Positions 45,993 through 58,799 are shown, counted from the stretch's first letter. The stretch: 64,000 nucleotides of DNA from Sepiola atlantica (GCA_963556195.1 OY744547.1:463201-527200); one strand, 5' to 3'. Program-made: numbers and translations. The notes: generated by a model not told the origin, from the letters alone.

Positions 45993-48484
45993 AGGGCTTT
46001 ACGCACTCCACTACTTTTGGAGCTGCTCCTGCTCCAGCTCAAACGCCCAAAATTGGAGCTGGCTCCTCTCACGCTCCCCATTTTCAAAAAGGAGCCGCTC
46101 CTGCTCTAACTCATATAAAAAAAGGAGCAGCTCTTTTTCAGCGCTCCATAATAAAAATGTACCTTCTTTCATAAACGTTCTATTCTGCCAATGAGTGGTC
46201 GAAGGATAGGGGTGGGCGTCAAAGGATCTCGTCAATATGGGTTGAGATGTCACTTTAAATGTAAGACCGTAAGATAATATTTGACAAAATCTCGCTAATA
46301 TTTTGAGAGTTATAGGAGAACATGTCGGACGAAATATAGGATTATACGTAAATTTTCGTTTCCTGAGGTATAAAATAGAAATAGAAAAATCCCTGAAGTA
46401 TTTTAAAACAATTTTAATGTTCATTACATTAACAACCTAGTTTTTCAGGAAAGGAAAATTTGACCCGATATTTTTAGATTTGTTTTAAGTAAATAAAGTT
46501 TTACTTTTAAACATTATCAGTGATTATTTTCTTTTTAAAGAAAACATTTCTCTGGGAGAGGAGAGACAGCCAGGGCAACATTAATCGTCCTACTGTTGTT
46601 TAATATTTGTTTGTTTTACGAACGTAACTATATTGTATAATGTATATTATTATTTACAACAGAGAAACGCGCAAGTACTTTCAAACAAATCGATTTATCT
46701 ATTTTCTTTTCAATAGTACAATTTGGAGCGAAAAAAACCCAATGAAGTTTATTTTTTAAAGATTGAATAAAAAAATTTTTTCTCATAAGTTGGCCAAAAA
46801 ATATCAATAAATTGTCAATAAACAATTCATAGATCCATTTAATGTCTTAAAATGTCATACAAAATATCTGGCCTAGACCTTGGGAGTTGAAAAAATATCG
46901 GGTCAAATTTTCCTCCACCGAAAAATTAACTGGAGTAAGTTTTCCTAGGTCGGGCAAAAACATTTATTAAAATTAAAAATTTGAATAAAAAAGGTGAAAA
47001 CGTTTATATTTTAAATCTCTAACAAAAACAAACTGTTTACAATTTTAATATTCGATAATTGATTTTTTAAGATAAAGAAAGATATCTATGCTACTTTCGG
47101 TTCTAAAACACACAACAAATTAGTCAGAAAATCTAATTATTTGCTTTTTAAAATTACAATGTAAGATATTTTCTTTAATTTAATTAAGTTTAAACATCGG
47201 ATTAATTGTAGAATAGGGGCAGCTCGTTTCTTTCGCTCATTTCGCTTGGTATTCGCACAAATTTTGGATAACACTGATTGTGGTCCTAAAATAAAATTCT
47301 CATTTACTTTTTAAAGTGCTGAGAATCTAACTTTAATTCCAGGTTTTAATCGCTGGCGACCATGTTGGTTTTTATTGGTTTTTCCTTGGACTAAAGATAT
47401 TTTTTCCTTGGACTAAATATATTTTTTCCTTGGACTAAAGATATTTTTTACTGCTTTAACATTTTATTACACACAAAAGACAAACTTTGAACATTCTATT
47501 TACAAAAGCAAGTTTTAACGGAATTTAACGAATTTAAAAGCAAACATGAAAAGGTTAAAACATACTAGTAGTGAATTTAAGAATAACAAAATGTCACCGA
47601 AAAGACGACGGGTATAAATGTGGCATAAAAGTTCAATTTGATATATGCTAAAAAATAAATTAGAATTTTTTATCAGGACAAAATGTACCATTTCACCCCA
47701 AAAATCGAACATTCGGGTGAATACGGATCGAAATGGGTGAGAAAATCCAACGGCCCCTATAGTGTAATTGAACCTAAAATTCTTTATTTAAAAACACAAA
47801 TTAAAAGAAAAATTGGCTTATTTATTCAATCAGCAATATACATACCAAAATCTGTAAGAAAATAACTCTAAAGACATCTATGGACTCACTGGCGCATTTA
47901 AAGACATTTCGTGGCAAATTGTCTGTCTTCTGCCTTAAAAAAACTGTCCCTAAAAAATTTAACACATAGATGTAAAAATCTGAGAACTTCAAATGTTCTA
48001 CTTTCTCCCTGTCTCTCCCTCCCCTTTCCCTCTCTCTCTCTATCTCAAATTGTCTCCTGTCTTAAGAACACTGTCCTATCAAAAATGTAACACATAGATG
48101 TGAAAAAAACCCCGGAAAAGTTCAGTTTCTGTTTCCATGTGTAACTCTCTCGTTCTTTCTCCCTCTCTCTCTCCTTTCCTCTCCCTCTTCCCCCTCTCTC
48201 TCTCATATACATTTACCAGGGATATAATTTTTTTAAATAATTCAGAGTAAACTCTAAGACTTTCTTTACCTTTCTTTTATATTGTTGAATAAAAAACTAA
48301 TGTTTAAAAAGAAAAAAAATCAAATAATTTTGGAGCGAGGAGCCACAAAACCACCGCTCTTTAGTCCCAAATGGAGTTGCTCCCGCTCAACTCCCGCTAA
48401 ATATAAAATGAGCCCTCCTCTCCTTCGCTCCAGCAAAAAGGAGCGTGCGTCTGGAGCGCGCTCCTTTTTGGAGGGCTCCGTAAA

Positions 48485-48487
<3 letters not shown>
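45993..48487. mobile_element. Non-autonomous hAT-like element with GGAGC subterminal repeats
   Basis: Left end CAGGGCTTTACGCACTCC and the reverse complement of the right end (GGCTTTACGGAGCCCTCC) form matching termini. Both ends lie in TATATA. The 140 bp inside each end are packed with GGAGC/GCTCC motifs (46015-46150 and 48330-48480), as in hAT elements, where subterminal repeats bind transposase. No transposase frame lies inside. The right terminus is eroded by a TA tract. Confidence 0.55.
47240..47760. repeat. Family D dispersed repeat, with a 26-bp triplication
   Basis: Diverged, collinear with 11150-11720. Contains three tandem TTTTTTCCTTGGACTAAAGA TAT units at 47379-47450. Confidence 0.5.

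Positions 48488-48555
<68 letters not shown>
48487..48555. repeat. (TA)n microsatellite
   Basis: About 34 units at the right end of the hAT-like element. Confidence 0.95.
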
Positions 48556-48558
<3 letters not shown>

Positions 48559-48674
48559 ATGTATTGTATTAGTTTCTGTAGATGTAAATCCGTTGAAACT
48601 CAAGTGTTTATAAAAAGTGCTCAATAACAAGTAGAGCTGTTTATAAGTATAAATTTTTATTTATACAAACATTA

Positions 48675-48721
48675 TTGGTTACATATGTGCATACATGTTT
48701 CGGTTGCACTCATCAGACCAA
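48675..48721 (-). ncRNA. Hammerhead ribozyme with weak stem II
   Basis: Minus strand: TTGGT, CTGATGA (48710-48716), GTGCAACC as a minimal stem II, GAAA (48698-48701), a 6-bp stem III (ACATGT/ATATGT with a wobble), predicted cleavage after A48680, ACCAA closing a perfect 5-bp stem I. Core perfect. Confidence 0.65.
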
Positions 48722-49164
48722 GGATCAGAGTAATGAGATGGGTTTGCAGATTTTTTCAGAATAAATCCTTGTTTGGGATTGGTTATTCTTTCTATTTCTT
48801 ATGAATTGGTATCGGATTACCTATTTTACTTGTTGACCTAACCATCCCTGTTTTTTATTGCCCTCTTAGCGATGGCTACTTTTTAACCCTATTTGAATTC
48901 CCAAATCCTACAAACACATTTATCTTATCTATCAGTAAAATACACACATATAAACAGATTTAATAGGTACATAAGTACACATAAATAAACAGACATCAAT
49001 ATACACACACATCTAAACATGAACACACACACAAATCCACTTTCAAGCAAAAAATATATTTAAAAAAATATATTTAATATATTTAAAAGCACGTACTTGC
49101 CTATGAATATACTTTTAGTATATAAAGCAGTTTCAATATATAAATTAATTTTAATAAATAAATT

Positions 49165-49168
<4 letters not shown>

Positions 49169-49201
<33 letters not shown>
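49169..49201. repeat. (TA)n microsatellite
   Basis: About 16 units. Confidence 0.95.
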
Positions 49202-49206
<5 letters not shown>

Positions 49207-50180
49207 GAAACTAAAAGTAGGATGTATACTTTTAGAAATTTGAACCTATCGTGAAATGATTAAAGCTCAACATACGGGATATAGCAATTATATAGATGAA
49301 TGAAAGAAGAGAAATAAAATATGTAAGAATGACAAATCTATTTCATCTTCAGTTGTTCAATTATTATTTATTTATTTAATTATTATTTATTTATTTATTC
49401 CATTAGCAATTGAAAATAAAACGATTACACTTCACGTGAAAGCTGCCGTAATAAATCTCTTAACTTTCCTCTAACCTATTTGAAGAATCAGAGGCGGTCA
49501 TAAACGTCATGTGAAGTCCTTCAATGGGATTCATCCTCTTGTAAAAAAACATACCGAGTTGACAGTTCAGTAGCAGTAGTCGGTTATATGGTGACAGACA
49601 GTCGCGTAAGGATTATAATTTGTGACAACTTCAATCCGAATAAGTAGATGTTTAGCCAATTGCTTACACTAGAATATCTGGATGACGCCGAGAAGAGACG
49701 TCCTCGCTAATGACATCTTATCTTCTGTGACACCTTAAACGCTGACGGCTCTTAATAGCAATAACTGATTAGGTACAATTTTTTTTACGACTGACCGACC
49801 TTGCGACTATAACGACCATCCGCCGTTCTTTAATAAAGACTAATGTATATTTATTTGTATATAAATATATATATTTACTAGCACGGCGCTCGGCGATGCT
49901 CCCCGGGGGGGGGGGGGGGAGAATAATGTCTAAAGCACGATAGCAGTAACAGTCAATACTTGCCAGTTAAGCACAATTGAAAAGAGTGTCGACATTTTAC
50001 AATTTAGCGGTTATAAATGCATTTCTGGTTGTCGAACGAAGACGCATAGGCATGCTGGTATTTTAGAAAGATAGGTCATTCATTTTTTTTTAAATTGTGG
50101 GTGAGAATTATTAAAATTGAAAAGAGAAGCCCTTTTCTCATAACCGTCAAGAGAACATCGCGGATAACACCCATTAAAAG
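49201..50180. other. No recognised gene
   Basis: 49285-49350 shares CGAATGACAAATCTATTTCA-like sequence with the minus strand of 61190-61240. G run of about 15 at 49905-49919. Otherwise unassigned. Confidence 0.45.
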
Positions 50181-50183
50181 GAC

Positions 50184-50184
50184 G

Positions 50185-50276
<92 letters not shown>
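50184..50276. repeat. (TA)n microsatellite
   Basis: About 46 units. Confidence 0.95.
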
Positions 50277-50277
<1 letters not shown>

Positions 50278-50405
50278 TTTGTTTATTTTTTGAAAAATGA
50301 CACAATACTGGTCAACTCTGATGATGGAATTTTATTCCGAAATTAATAAGATTAAAGTAAAAAAATAATAACTTAATCTTGCATGAATAAAGTCTTCTAT
50401 TTTCA

Positions 50406-50407
<2 letters not shown>

Positions 50408-50480
<73 letters not shown>
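50408..50480. repeat. (TA)n microsatellite
   Basis: About 36 units. Confidence 0.95.
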
Positions 50481-50483
<3 letters not shown>

Positions 50484-50760
50484 TGATACAGAACATCAGT
50501 ACAACATCAGTACCATCGGTTTCAATCTCAGAAGGTTATATTCAGCTTTGTTGTCACTTGGTAGAGGAAATGGATTGTCTCGTATAACTCACGCTTGGAT
50601 ACGTTATTTACTTTAAAGTGTTCAATTAGAATTGCCTAAACTTTGTGTTGGGGAAAAATATGTGAGATTAAAAAGCTTAATAAAGTCCCCAAAAATTACG
50701 CTCTTAATTTTGATTTTCTCAATTTATCGAGCACTCTGCTGGATTTTTTCTACCATCTTA
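50480..50760 (-). repeat. Penelope-like pLTR relative of 54935-55180
   Basis: The minus strand has GAAACCGATGGTACTGATGT (GAAA, stem III ACC/GGT, A) and shares GAGCACTCTGCTGGATTTTT with the inverse of 54940-54980. The CUGANGA box is not intact. Confidence 0.5.
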
Positions 50761-50859
50761 CAAAAGAAGTTGACATGGGCCGACTTACGTCCAAATCGCT
50801 TTACGAACTGTTCGTCGTAACAAATTTCGGTCGTAACTCGACAACGACCTGTATTTGTT

Positions 50860-51130
50860 TAACTGGCACAGAGACCTTCGGGATTTCTGGTCGAACCAAA
50901 GTTAGTATCTGTTCTGATCGGCAATCCTCCCAGGCATTATCTCCTCCTTTAGCAGGGATGTTGGTTTATTGCTAATCGCCCGAAGCGCTCTCACCGAGGA
51001 AAACCTACTATCGAAAATATTTTGACATCGTCTAGTGCCCCCCCCCCTCTATTAGGGGTGGGGGCTGCATTCCTTACTATGAACTGACCGTGTGTCTAAC
51101 TTTGCCGCGGTGGAAGACAGGTAACCATTA
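50860..51130 (+). repeat. Family S SINE, plus orientation, decayed U2-like head
   Basis: AGTTAGTATCTGTTCTGAT (U2-like) precedes GGTTTATTGCTAATCGCCCG and the tail GTGTGTCTAACTTTGCCGC. Confidence 0.62.
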
Positions 51131-52080
51131 ACTTTAATTTAGTTTTTTAAAATTTTTATTTGGTTTTGCTTTGGGAAAGTAAACACTACAAGTTAGATAT
51201 TTAAAAATAATGATATAACCTTGGAATAAAACATTTAAAAATAAATGGTAAAAAAAAAAAAATATGGGATTATAAATCTCTTTAAAAGTTCGAAATGATC
51301 CCCCACCCCCTTACCACTGTTTGCTTGCACTAACACTTAGAATAAACCTTTATAACACAACATTAACATCGTATTTATCTGTTTTAGCGTGTAATTGTTA
51401 TGTTAAGTGCTACAAATTACCCTCATTCAAGAGTCATCGACCTGTTTCATCATATTATTCATATTATATCTAACTAGCTGTACATATCCGTCACCGGCTT
51501 TATCCGGGAGTATTTTCAGTTTTGTTTCGCATTTCTTTTTCTTTATTTTACCAAATTGACAAAACGTTACCGTAAGATCCAAATGTTACATAATGGATGT
51601 ATGTATGTGAAGAACGATTACCTCAGCTAGTATGGATTTGGTATCGAGGTAGACCAGTGCAAAACGTTGACACAAAAATCTGGAAAGCAAGTTCGCTCTC
51701 GGACTAAAAAAAATAAACAGGTGCGTGGGGACAGGCCCAGAGTCCCGATTTGAGACAATTACGTCACAATCGTGGGAACGAGAAAAGAAAGAAGCTTTTT
51801 TAGAGTCCGTGTTTCGAGAGCGTGGTGCACGGATGCAAAATCGAGATGTAATTCAGAAAAAAAAATGGGAATTTAATTCCTAAAAGAGTGATAGCAAGTT
51901 GAGAGCCCCTTCCTTCCTATCCCTGTAACGAAGGAAGAACAGTTTGACCTCTTTCTCCAAGTTAATGAAGGTATGAGATTTATAATATATACGAGAAAAT
52001 ATCTCTCAAATAAAGACCAGTTAACCCTTATGCCGGACTTGCCCTTTTCCTCTCTGCATGGAAAGTTTTAATTATAGACC
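51130..52080. other. No recognised gene
   Basis: Short TAGCTGTACATATCCGTCAC repeat at about 51475-51520; otherwise unassigned. Confidence 0.45.
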
Positions 52081-52084
52081 CTAG

Positions 52085-52215
52085 ACGATCACGATGGCGG
52101 CGATCGTGGCTACGAGGTGCGGCCCACTACGACGGTGACGACGGCGAAATGCAACACACTGCGATGATGATAGTGACGGCAACGATGTCGGGGACAGCCC
52201 GGCGCGTCAGTCTAC
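52085..52215. other. Short CpG-rich island
   Basis: About 130 bp rich in CG dinucleotides (GATGGCGGCGATCGTGGC, GACGGTGACGACGGCGAAAT) in AT-rich surroundings. No long frame. Confidence 0.55.
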
Positions 52216-54480
52216 AGAAAGCTACGTAAGACTAGTGAGAACATTTGAAGTAAAGAAATTTGAAATAAAGAAATTGTTTTAATGAACGACAACGTTACAC
52301 AAATTTAACACTTAAAATCCAATTTCTTAAAAGCAAAAAATCAATAGTCAAATGAAAATGTTTCAAGACTTTAATTTCACCATCAGTGGCCCATTTGGTA
52401 AACGCGCATGTTTAATAAAAGATATGACGATGACGATGGTTTGTTTTGGGCCACCCCAACCCCATGCATATACCGACGCACTCAAAAAAAGATAATTATT
52501 TAATCATTCAAGTCAAAATCTATTCTAAATAATTTAGATGACGGAAATAGAGAAATAAACAATCAATTAACAGTAAAGAGAAAAGTCGGCCATTTATTTC
52601 CTCCTTCTACTCTGCCATCAAATCGTTTAACAAAAAAGGAGAAGGGCGAGTAGAAATCACTGAATAAATTACGAGGTCCCATACAGAAAAGAATTTAATA
52701 CTTTAAACTTACAGTTTAGATGTGATATTTTTTGTTTAAATGTTCATTTTATGGCTAATAGCCTTCGATCTGGTACAACATCTGTTGGGTAGTTTTATGT
52801 CTGTTCCCTTCTGGCTCTCTCTCCCCCTTCTTTCTCTCTCTTCAGCCTTTTATCCACTGTCTACTCTTTCTACCCTACTTGGAACAAATGCAACGAATGG
52901 TAAAATCTATGTCGATTAGGCAATGAAACACTTAAAATATGAATTATTATCGGTGAATCGACAAAAAGGTATGTTACTAAGTTTGTTTCCCGGTTCTGCA
53001 AAAGTTGAGGTATGAGTATATATGTATTTGAGGAGGGGGTCCTCCACAAATATCTCTGAATCTCATTAAGCAAAATGAAAATATGGACTTGGATAAAGTA
53101 TGCCATCGATTAGAAATACAATTTTCTTTTTAACAACATACTTTGATTTTGTATGAACAAACAGATTGGCTTTACTTTTATATTAGACAAGCGTCTAATA
53201 TAAAGTAACATCCGTGATTTATGCCCAACAGCTGCGAAGAGGTATTTGGCGTACTCGGAGACTTCGTAAATATGAATCCCACTCCCATAGCAAGTGTATG
53301 TACGGTCTTTTCTTTCAAAGGGAATCCCATATTATTTCATTCTTTTCTGGTATATATCTTTTTTTGCTTTTGTTCTTGTACAAATTGTAATAAAACACAC
53401 ACACATACACACACACACACACACTGTTCTGATGATATTCGATGGCTCATATATGACTTGAAATAAACATTGCCTTGAAATAGATGTAAACAACATGAAT
53501 ACCTTTTCGTATACTCTTTCTTTTTAGCATGATTTTAAGGACGGGTAAAATGATTTCCTTAGCAAAACAGTTTTGCACCACTTTTATTTCCCTTTACAGA
53601 GATTAAAATCCAGATATGATAATACTAAACCTAATGTCTCGATTCCTTATTCCATGTTTGATAAAAATCCGTTACATGATTTTCATTCTAGAAAAGGTTT
53701 GTAAATTTAAGGGTTTAAGAAGAAATTGAAATACAGGGAATCTTGCTTCATTGGTATCTAATGACTATGGATCAAATTTTATGCTAATCTGAAATATTTG
53801 AATTTTTAATTAGGATGTTGTGTCCATGCTAAACACGTTAAACCCCTTTAAACTACTGCAAATAAACTGAAACTGAGGAATATTTATTAATTAACGTCTA
53901 AAAACTATTGTTAAAATTTCACAAAAAGTATCTGAATTTCCACAGAGGGTCTCAACTCACTTTTACCCTCTTTGCATGAAACAAAATTAAACTAAATATA
54001 CCTCACATTACCCACCCTTACTCATAGAAGCTGTGTTCTCAAATTAATCATGATCGGTTAATTAGATTAGGAGTGAATCTTATACATAGATATACAGATA
54101 CATAACTATATATACATGCACGCCCTGAATGTTAAAATTTACCAAATAAATAATGTATCCTTGTAACTCACCGTGTGGCCGAGAATATATATTCCAAGAT
54201 CCATAATGCTCTGTTTAGGAGCACTGTGCAACGAAATATATATATAAAGGCATAGAGACATACTTCACTTTGTATACACGCACCCCTAAATGTTATAGTT
54301 TACAAAACAATTAATATGTCCATGTTACTCACCGTGTTACCGAGAATATATATTCCAAAATCTATAAAGATTATCTTGTACGGAAAGCGACTTAGTTTGG
54401 AATTTGTCTTTTTATTTATTATAGTTTACTGACTTCGCAAATTCACTTTTTCCTGACTTAAACAATTTAACTCGAGCTCA
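52215..54480. other. No recognised gene
   Basis: AT-rich. (CA)n at 53396-53424; two similar segments containing ACTCACCGTGTKRCCGAGAA at 54165-54200 and 54325-54360 form a direct repeat. Frames show no domain. Confidence 0.45.
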
Positions 54481-54511
54481 ATGGGTGACCCGAAGGGACG
54501 CATGTTTTATA

Positions 54512-54513
<2 letters not shown>

Positions 54514-54548
<35 letters not shown>
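54514..54548. repeat. (TA)n microsatellite
   Basis: About 17 units. Confidence 0.95.
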
Positions 54549-54550
<2 letters not shown>

Positions 54551-54690
54551 CCCCACTCATTCTTTTCTACATTCATTTCTATTTCTCCTACAAATACGGA
54601 CGTCCACCCAGCGTTTGGCCACTATTTCATTCTATTTTTCCCAATATGTCTACCCTACATGTATCTGTACTTGCATGACATTTTTTCTCT

Positions 54691-54750
54691 ATTTTATCAT
54701 CCTGATAAAGTCTTATAAATAAAGACGAAACGTTGATGTACACATAAAAA
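54691..54750 (+). ncRNA. Hammerhead ribozyme with one core change
   Basis: TTTTAT-catc, CTGATAA (54702-54708; G8 to A), stem II GTCTT/AAGAC, GAAA (54727-54730), stem III AC/GT with a GTTGAT loop, A54740, cac-ATAAAA. All stems are kept; the G8 change should abolish catalysis. Confidence 0.52.
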
Positions 54751-54834
54751 ACATCTATTTTTTTTTTTTTTTTTTTTTTTTGGTTTTCCTTTTTCATTTT
54801 CCCATCACGTCGGATTACTCTCATCCTTCTCTTC

Positions 54835-54835
<1 letters not shown>

Positions 54836-54917
<82 letters not shown>
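54836..54917. repeat. (TA)n microsatellite
   Basis: About 40 units. Confidence 0.95.
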
Positions 54918-54918
<1 letters not shown>

Positions 54919-55012
54919 CTTCCTTGTAATATAGCAGGAAAAATCCCCCAGCAGAGTGCTCGATTAATTAAGAATTAAAGTTAAAATTTAAGAGCGTAAT
55001 ATTTATTTATTT

Positions 55013-55174
55013 TGGTGCAGACAAATTAGTACAACATTCGTACCGTCGCTTTCAAGCACGGAAAAAAACTTAGCCATCCGGCTCTCTTCAGCTACTGAAG
55101 CTGAAGAGAGCCGGATGGCTAAGTCTTTCCGTGCTTGAAACCGACTGTACGAATTTTGTACTAATTTGTCTGCA

Positions 55175-55180
<6 letters not shown>
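55013..55180. repeat. Tight palindrome with hammerhead-like core
   Basis: Arms of about 80 bp (TTGGTGCAGACAAATTAGTA CAA ... GCCGGATGGCTAAG) meet at AGCTACTGAAGCT. The plus strand has CTGAAGA (fits CUGANGA) at about 55100, stem II GAGC..GCTT, GAAA and A-C-CGACT-GT-A. Stem I does not pair convincingly. Confidence 0.85.

Positions 55181-55240
<60 letters not shown>
55178..55240. repeat. (TA)n microsatellite
   Basis: About 31 units, abutting the palindrome. Confidence 0.95.
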
Positions 55241-55243
<3 letters not shown>

Positions 55244-55278
55244 TTTAAATAAATAATATTAAATTATATTTACATACA

Positions 55279-55301
55279 TACGCTAGCGTTTCAAGCTTTC
55301 G

Positions 55302-55308
<7 letters not shown>
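55279..55308 (-). ncRNA. Hammerhead truncated by a TA tract
   Basis: Minus strand keeps ATGA of the CUGAUGA box, stem II GAGC-gaaa-GCTT, GAAA (55289-55292), stem III ACGC-TA-GCGT and the A cleavage site. The first three core bases and stem I are replaced by TATATA. Confidence 0.45.

Positions 55309-55398
<90 letters not shown>
55305..55398. repeat. (TA)n microsatellite
   Basis: About 46 units. Confidence 0.95.
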
Positions 55399-55399
<1 letters not shown>

Positions 55400-55518
55400 T
55401 TTGGTATTTAGATTGCCAACGCAATCTGGATTATCAATTAAGAGTTCGCCAAACGCTGAATCCATTAAATGTTCGCATGAGATTCAATTTCATTCACCAT
55501 TGATCCTACCCTGACGAT

Positions 55519-55870
55519 TTAATCACTGTAAAAAAAAAATCTGAAACTTAAACAATAAAATCCTATTCCTAGATGTTCTTGGCGATCTCCCGCTCGGTTG
55601 AACGACGATCTTCCATCACCAAATTTTGCAAACAACAGCTGCACTCCAATCAGTTTGGGCCTGCCATAACGCTGGTCACTCTCCACTGATGTACGGCCAT
55701 CTTTTAACTGCTGAACCATTCCTTAATTTGTGTTACACCCATCGCATCTTCTCCAAACACCTACTGAATCTTACGAATTGTTTTGCTTTGAGAATCACCA
55801 AGCTTTTGACGAAATTTGATGCAGTATCTTTGCTCAACACGTTCAGAGAATCGGTAATTCGACGAACACG
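55519..55870 (-). pseudogene. Mariner-type transposase N-terminal fragment (HTH domain)
   Basis: The minus frame reads [20 protein letters not shown], a stop, [16 protein letters not shown], then after a frameshift [17 protein letters not shown]. This is the paired-like helix-turn-helix of mariner transposases, which binds the terminal repeats, ending in the conserved DGR-SVE-D-R-GRP linker. The catalytic DDE/D domain is absent. One stop and a frameshift. Confidence 0.75.
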
Positions 55871-55954
55871 TTGCGTAGCACCTCACTCAGTGACCGACAG
55901 GCAGCGATTAACGCACGAGAAAGCGGTGATAAAATTCACACATGCCCATGTCTC

Positions 55955-56317
<363 letters not shown>

Positions 56318-56632
56318 TGTATATAATCTAATATTTGCCTGCCATACAATGGTGAATTACCCCCAACCCATGATTGTCATTGGTCTTAACAACTTCTTTA
56401 TTTCTGTACTTCGATGAGATTTTTGCATCTCTCATTTTACACACAAAAGTAATTTATTCAAATTTAATATCTATTCCTATCCCTTCCACACGTTTCATGG
56501 CAAAATTCGAATAGGTGTATTTTTCCCTTAGTCCAATTTTGTTAGAGGGTTGCAATATATGTTGTTGCGTAACGAATAAACATGCTATAACAAAAAACAC
56601 CGGAGGGGGATACATACACACCCCCCCCCCCC

Positions 56633-56639
<7 letters not shown>

Positions 56640-56691
<52 letters not shown>

Positions 56692-56725
56692 GTATATATA
56701 TACATATACATATACATACACATTG
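56640..56725. repeat. (TA)n microsatellite with TACA variants
   Basis: About 24 perfect units after a C run and CACACA. Confidence 0.93.
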
Positions 56726-56729
56726 CTCT

Positions 56730-57535
56730 TCATTAGAATCATATGTAAATCGACATTATTATAGCTGCAATTAAAAGTATGATATATTTCAGATCAACAT
56801 TATCATATGCTTAATTACAGGTCAACATTATTTCCTTCAAGATTGTCGCAGGTTAAATCAACAACAGCCAAACTCTGATCTTTGTGAGGCAACGTGTTAA
56901 CATACGTAACTGGATTTCGTTTTGGATTCCTCGCGTCTACAAATGATCATTCATCCCTAATACAAGCAATGAAGCAATGAAGCAATGAAGCAATGAAGCA
57001 CAACTGGGCGTGTTTTTATTGTCATCCAAGGGAGATCGATTCTTTTGCATGTTAGACTTTTATGAATGGGCTAAGCTTTTATGAGTGGCATGCACACCTT
57101 TTTCTTCGATCTTCTCTGTTGACGTTCATCTGCTGCTCACCGATCGATTATAGTTGACCAACTCAATTGCTTAGTTCATCCGCGGTTGACCTGCGACTAT
57201 AATCAATCAATGTCCGTATCCATTGCGACGTCGAGGCCAATGGTGCAGTAGTATTTTCTCACATGAGACACGATTTAATTCAGCCAGCTGTCCCTGCGTT
57301 TTTCCCCTAAGGAAGCAGTCAAGTGAGTAAAGGAAATGCAGTTGGTAAAAGAAAATCGTTTCGACTATCCATAAATGCACGCCAATAAAAAATCTGGACT
57401 CCCCCTCGAGTCCAACTCTCCCTCACTGTGGCAACGTGGTAGGGTTCTGCCGTATGGAACTCCCGTTCCTAGCAGAGCAACGCAGGTAGACAGGTCTAGC
57501 ACCAAGAAGTATTAGGGTCACAACCCGGCTAAATC
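56730..57535. other. No recognised gene
   Basis: Four GAAGCAAT units at 56967-57000; otherwise unassigned. Confidence 0.45.
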
Positions 57536-57539
57536 TATG

Positions 57540-57760
57540 ATGAGTCGGCATCAGAATCCGTCGTCCTCTGGTCGTCTCTGTCTCTACGTGTGGCAAGCAA
57601 AGGCGTGTAAGGTGAGAAACCGTACATTAATGGAGTGAGAGTGGCGATATTGCTTTTGTGCCATTCCTCTGTGTATTCTCTGACCAAACCTTCCCCGACT
57701 TCGCATGTAATCGCTGAGCTATGCTGCTCTCGGTGTCGGGAGTAAACCCCTGCAATCCTG
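57540..57760 (-). repeat. Dispersed repeat E, copy 2
   Basis: The minus strand matches 45478-45715 (CGACACCGAGAGCAGCATAG, GTCGGGGAAGGTTTGGTCAG, TTGCCACACGTAGAGACAGA). Confidence 0.65.
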
Positions 57761-58017
57761 GCGGTCAACGAATAGTTGCGACCAACAAGGAGGACTTCAT
57801 GCAGACCAGGCACGATTTTCGTGAGCTCTATGTAGAACCCCGACTCACCTAACAAACAAAAAATCTGGAACAACAAACATAGACAAACACTAATAAAGTC
57901 GCAGGACCAAAAACTAAATCAAAGCATTGTAACCTTTTAACCGCACCCTCGCTTAATTGTGACTAAAAAAATAATAAATTCATAAAACAAGGTACTTTAA
58001 AGAATAACCCAAATTAA

Positions 58018-58565
58018 ATGCCACTCATAGAATCGTTAATAAAATTCACAATCCTTTCCGCAACCCAACCATTTTTGGTACAAATAAACTTCAGTCTATG
58101 CCTGACCTATCGACCAAGTTTCAGTCATGAATATCCAACAGTCTTCGTTTTATCACTGTTCAATGACATGAGGGACACTTTGGTGATCGTCTCATCAGTA
58201 GGAGGTGTGATCTTTAACGGGCTTCACATTTACCGAACTATAACTCCCCACCATATTTTTGTCTGTGGGGTTATCTCAAACATAATGTTTATCGAGACAA
58301 TCCCCAAAGTATTTCTAGACTGAAAAGAACCATCATATTCCAAATCAGGGCAGTGCCAAGAGCGGAGCGCGTCAGGGTTATTGAGAATTTTGCACGTTGT
58401 ATCCAGATGTGCTTATCACTGAACGGCGATAAAACAAAGACTGTTAGACATTCATGGCTGAAACTTGGTGGACAAGTCAGGCATTGAAGTTAATTTGTAC
58501 CAAATATAGTTGGATTACAGAAAGGATTTTGAATTTAATGAACGATTTCAGGAATGAAACAAGAA
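58018..58565. repeat. Inverted repeat, arms about 150 bp, spacer about 245 bp
   Basis: 58018-58170 and 58415-58565 are diverged inverted copies (left CCAACCATTTTTGGTACAAA, right TTTGTACCAAATATAGTTGG). A third single arm is at 33902-33980. Confidence 0.85.
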
Positions 58566-58799
58566 CATAAGTCAGTTGTGAGACTGCATACCTCCGTCTG
58601 ACAACGTAAGGATGGACCAAAATCTTATCTGGGATTTACTTCTCCATATTGTGTGAAGTATTCCCGAAGTTAAACCATGTAAATGTCGATCATTAAAAAG
58701 ACTATTTATCAGATCACGCTGAAATGTTGCATGGTGGTTACTGTTATCAAAGAGAATTAGATCAATACATCAAATCTGGGAAAAACAGAAGTTGAAATT

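Noticed and set aside
45895..46194. 99-codon plus frame with Cys/Ser-rich segment
   Set aside because: It covers the GGAGC subterminal cluster of the hAT-like element and a SINE head.
50643..50975. 110-codon plus frame
   Set aside because: It overlaps a pLTR relative and a family S SINE; no domain.
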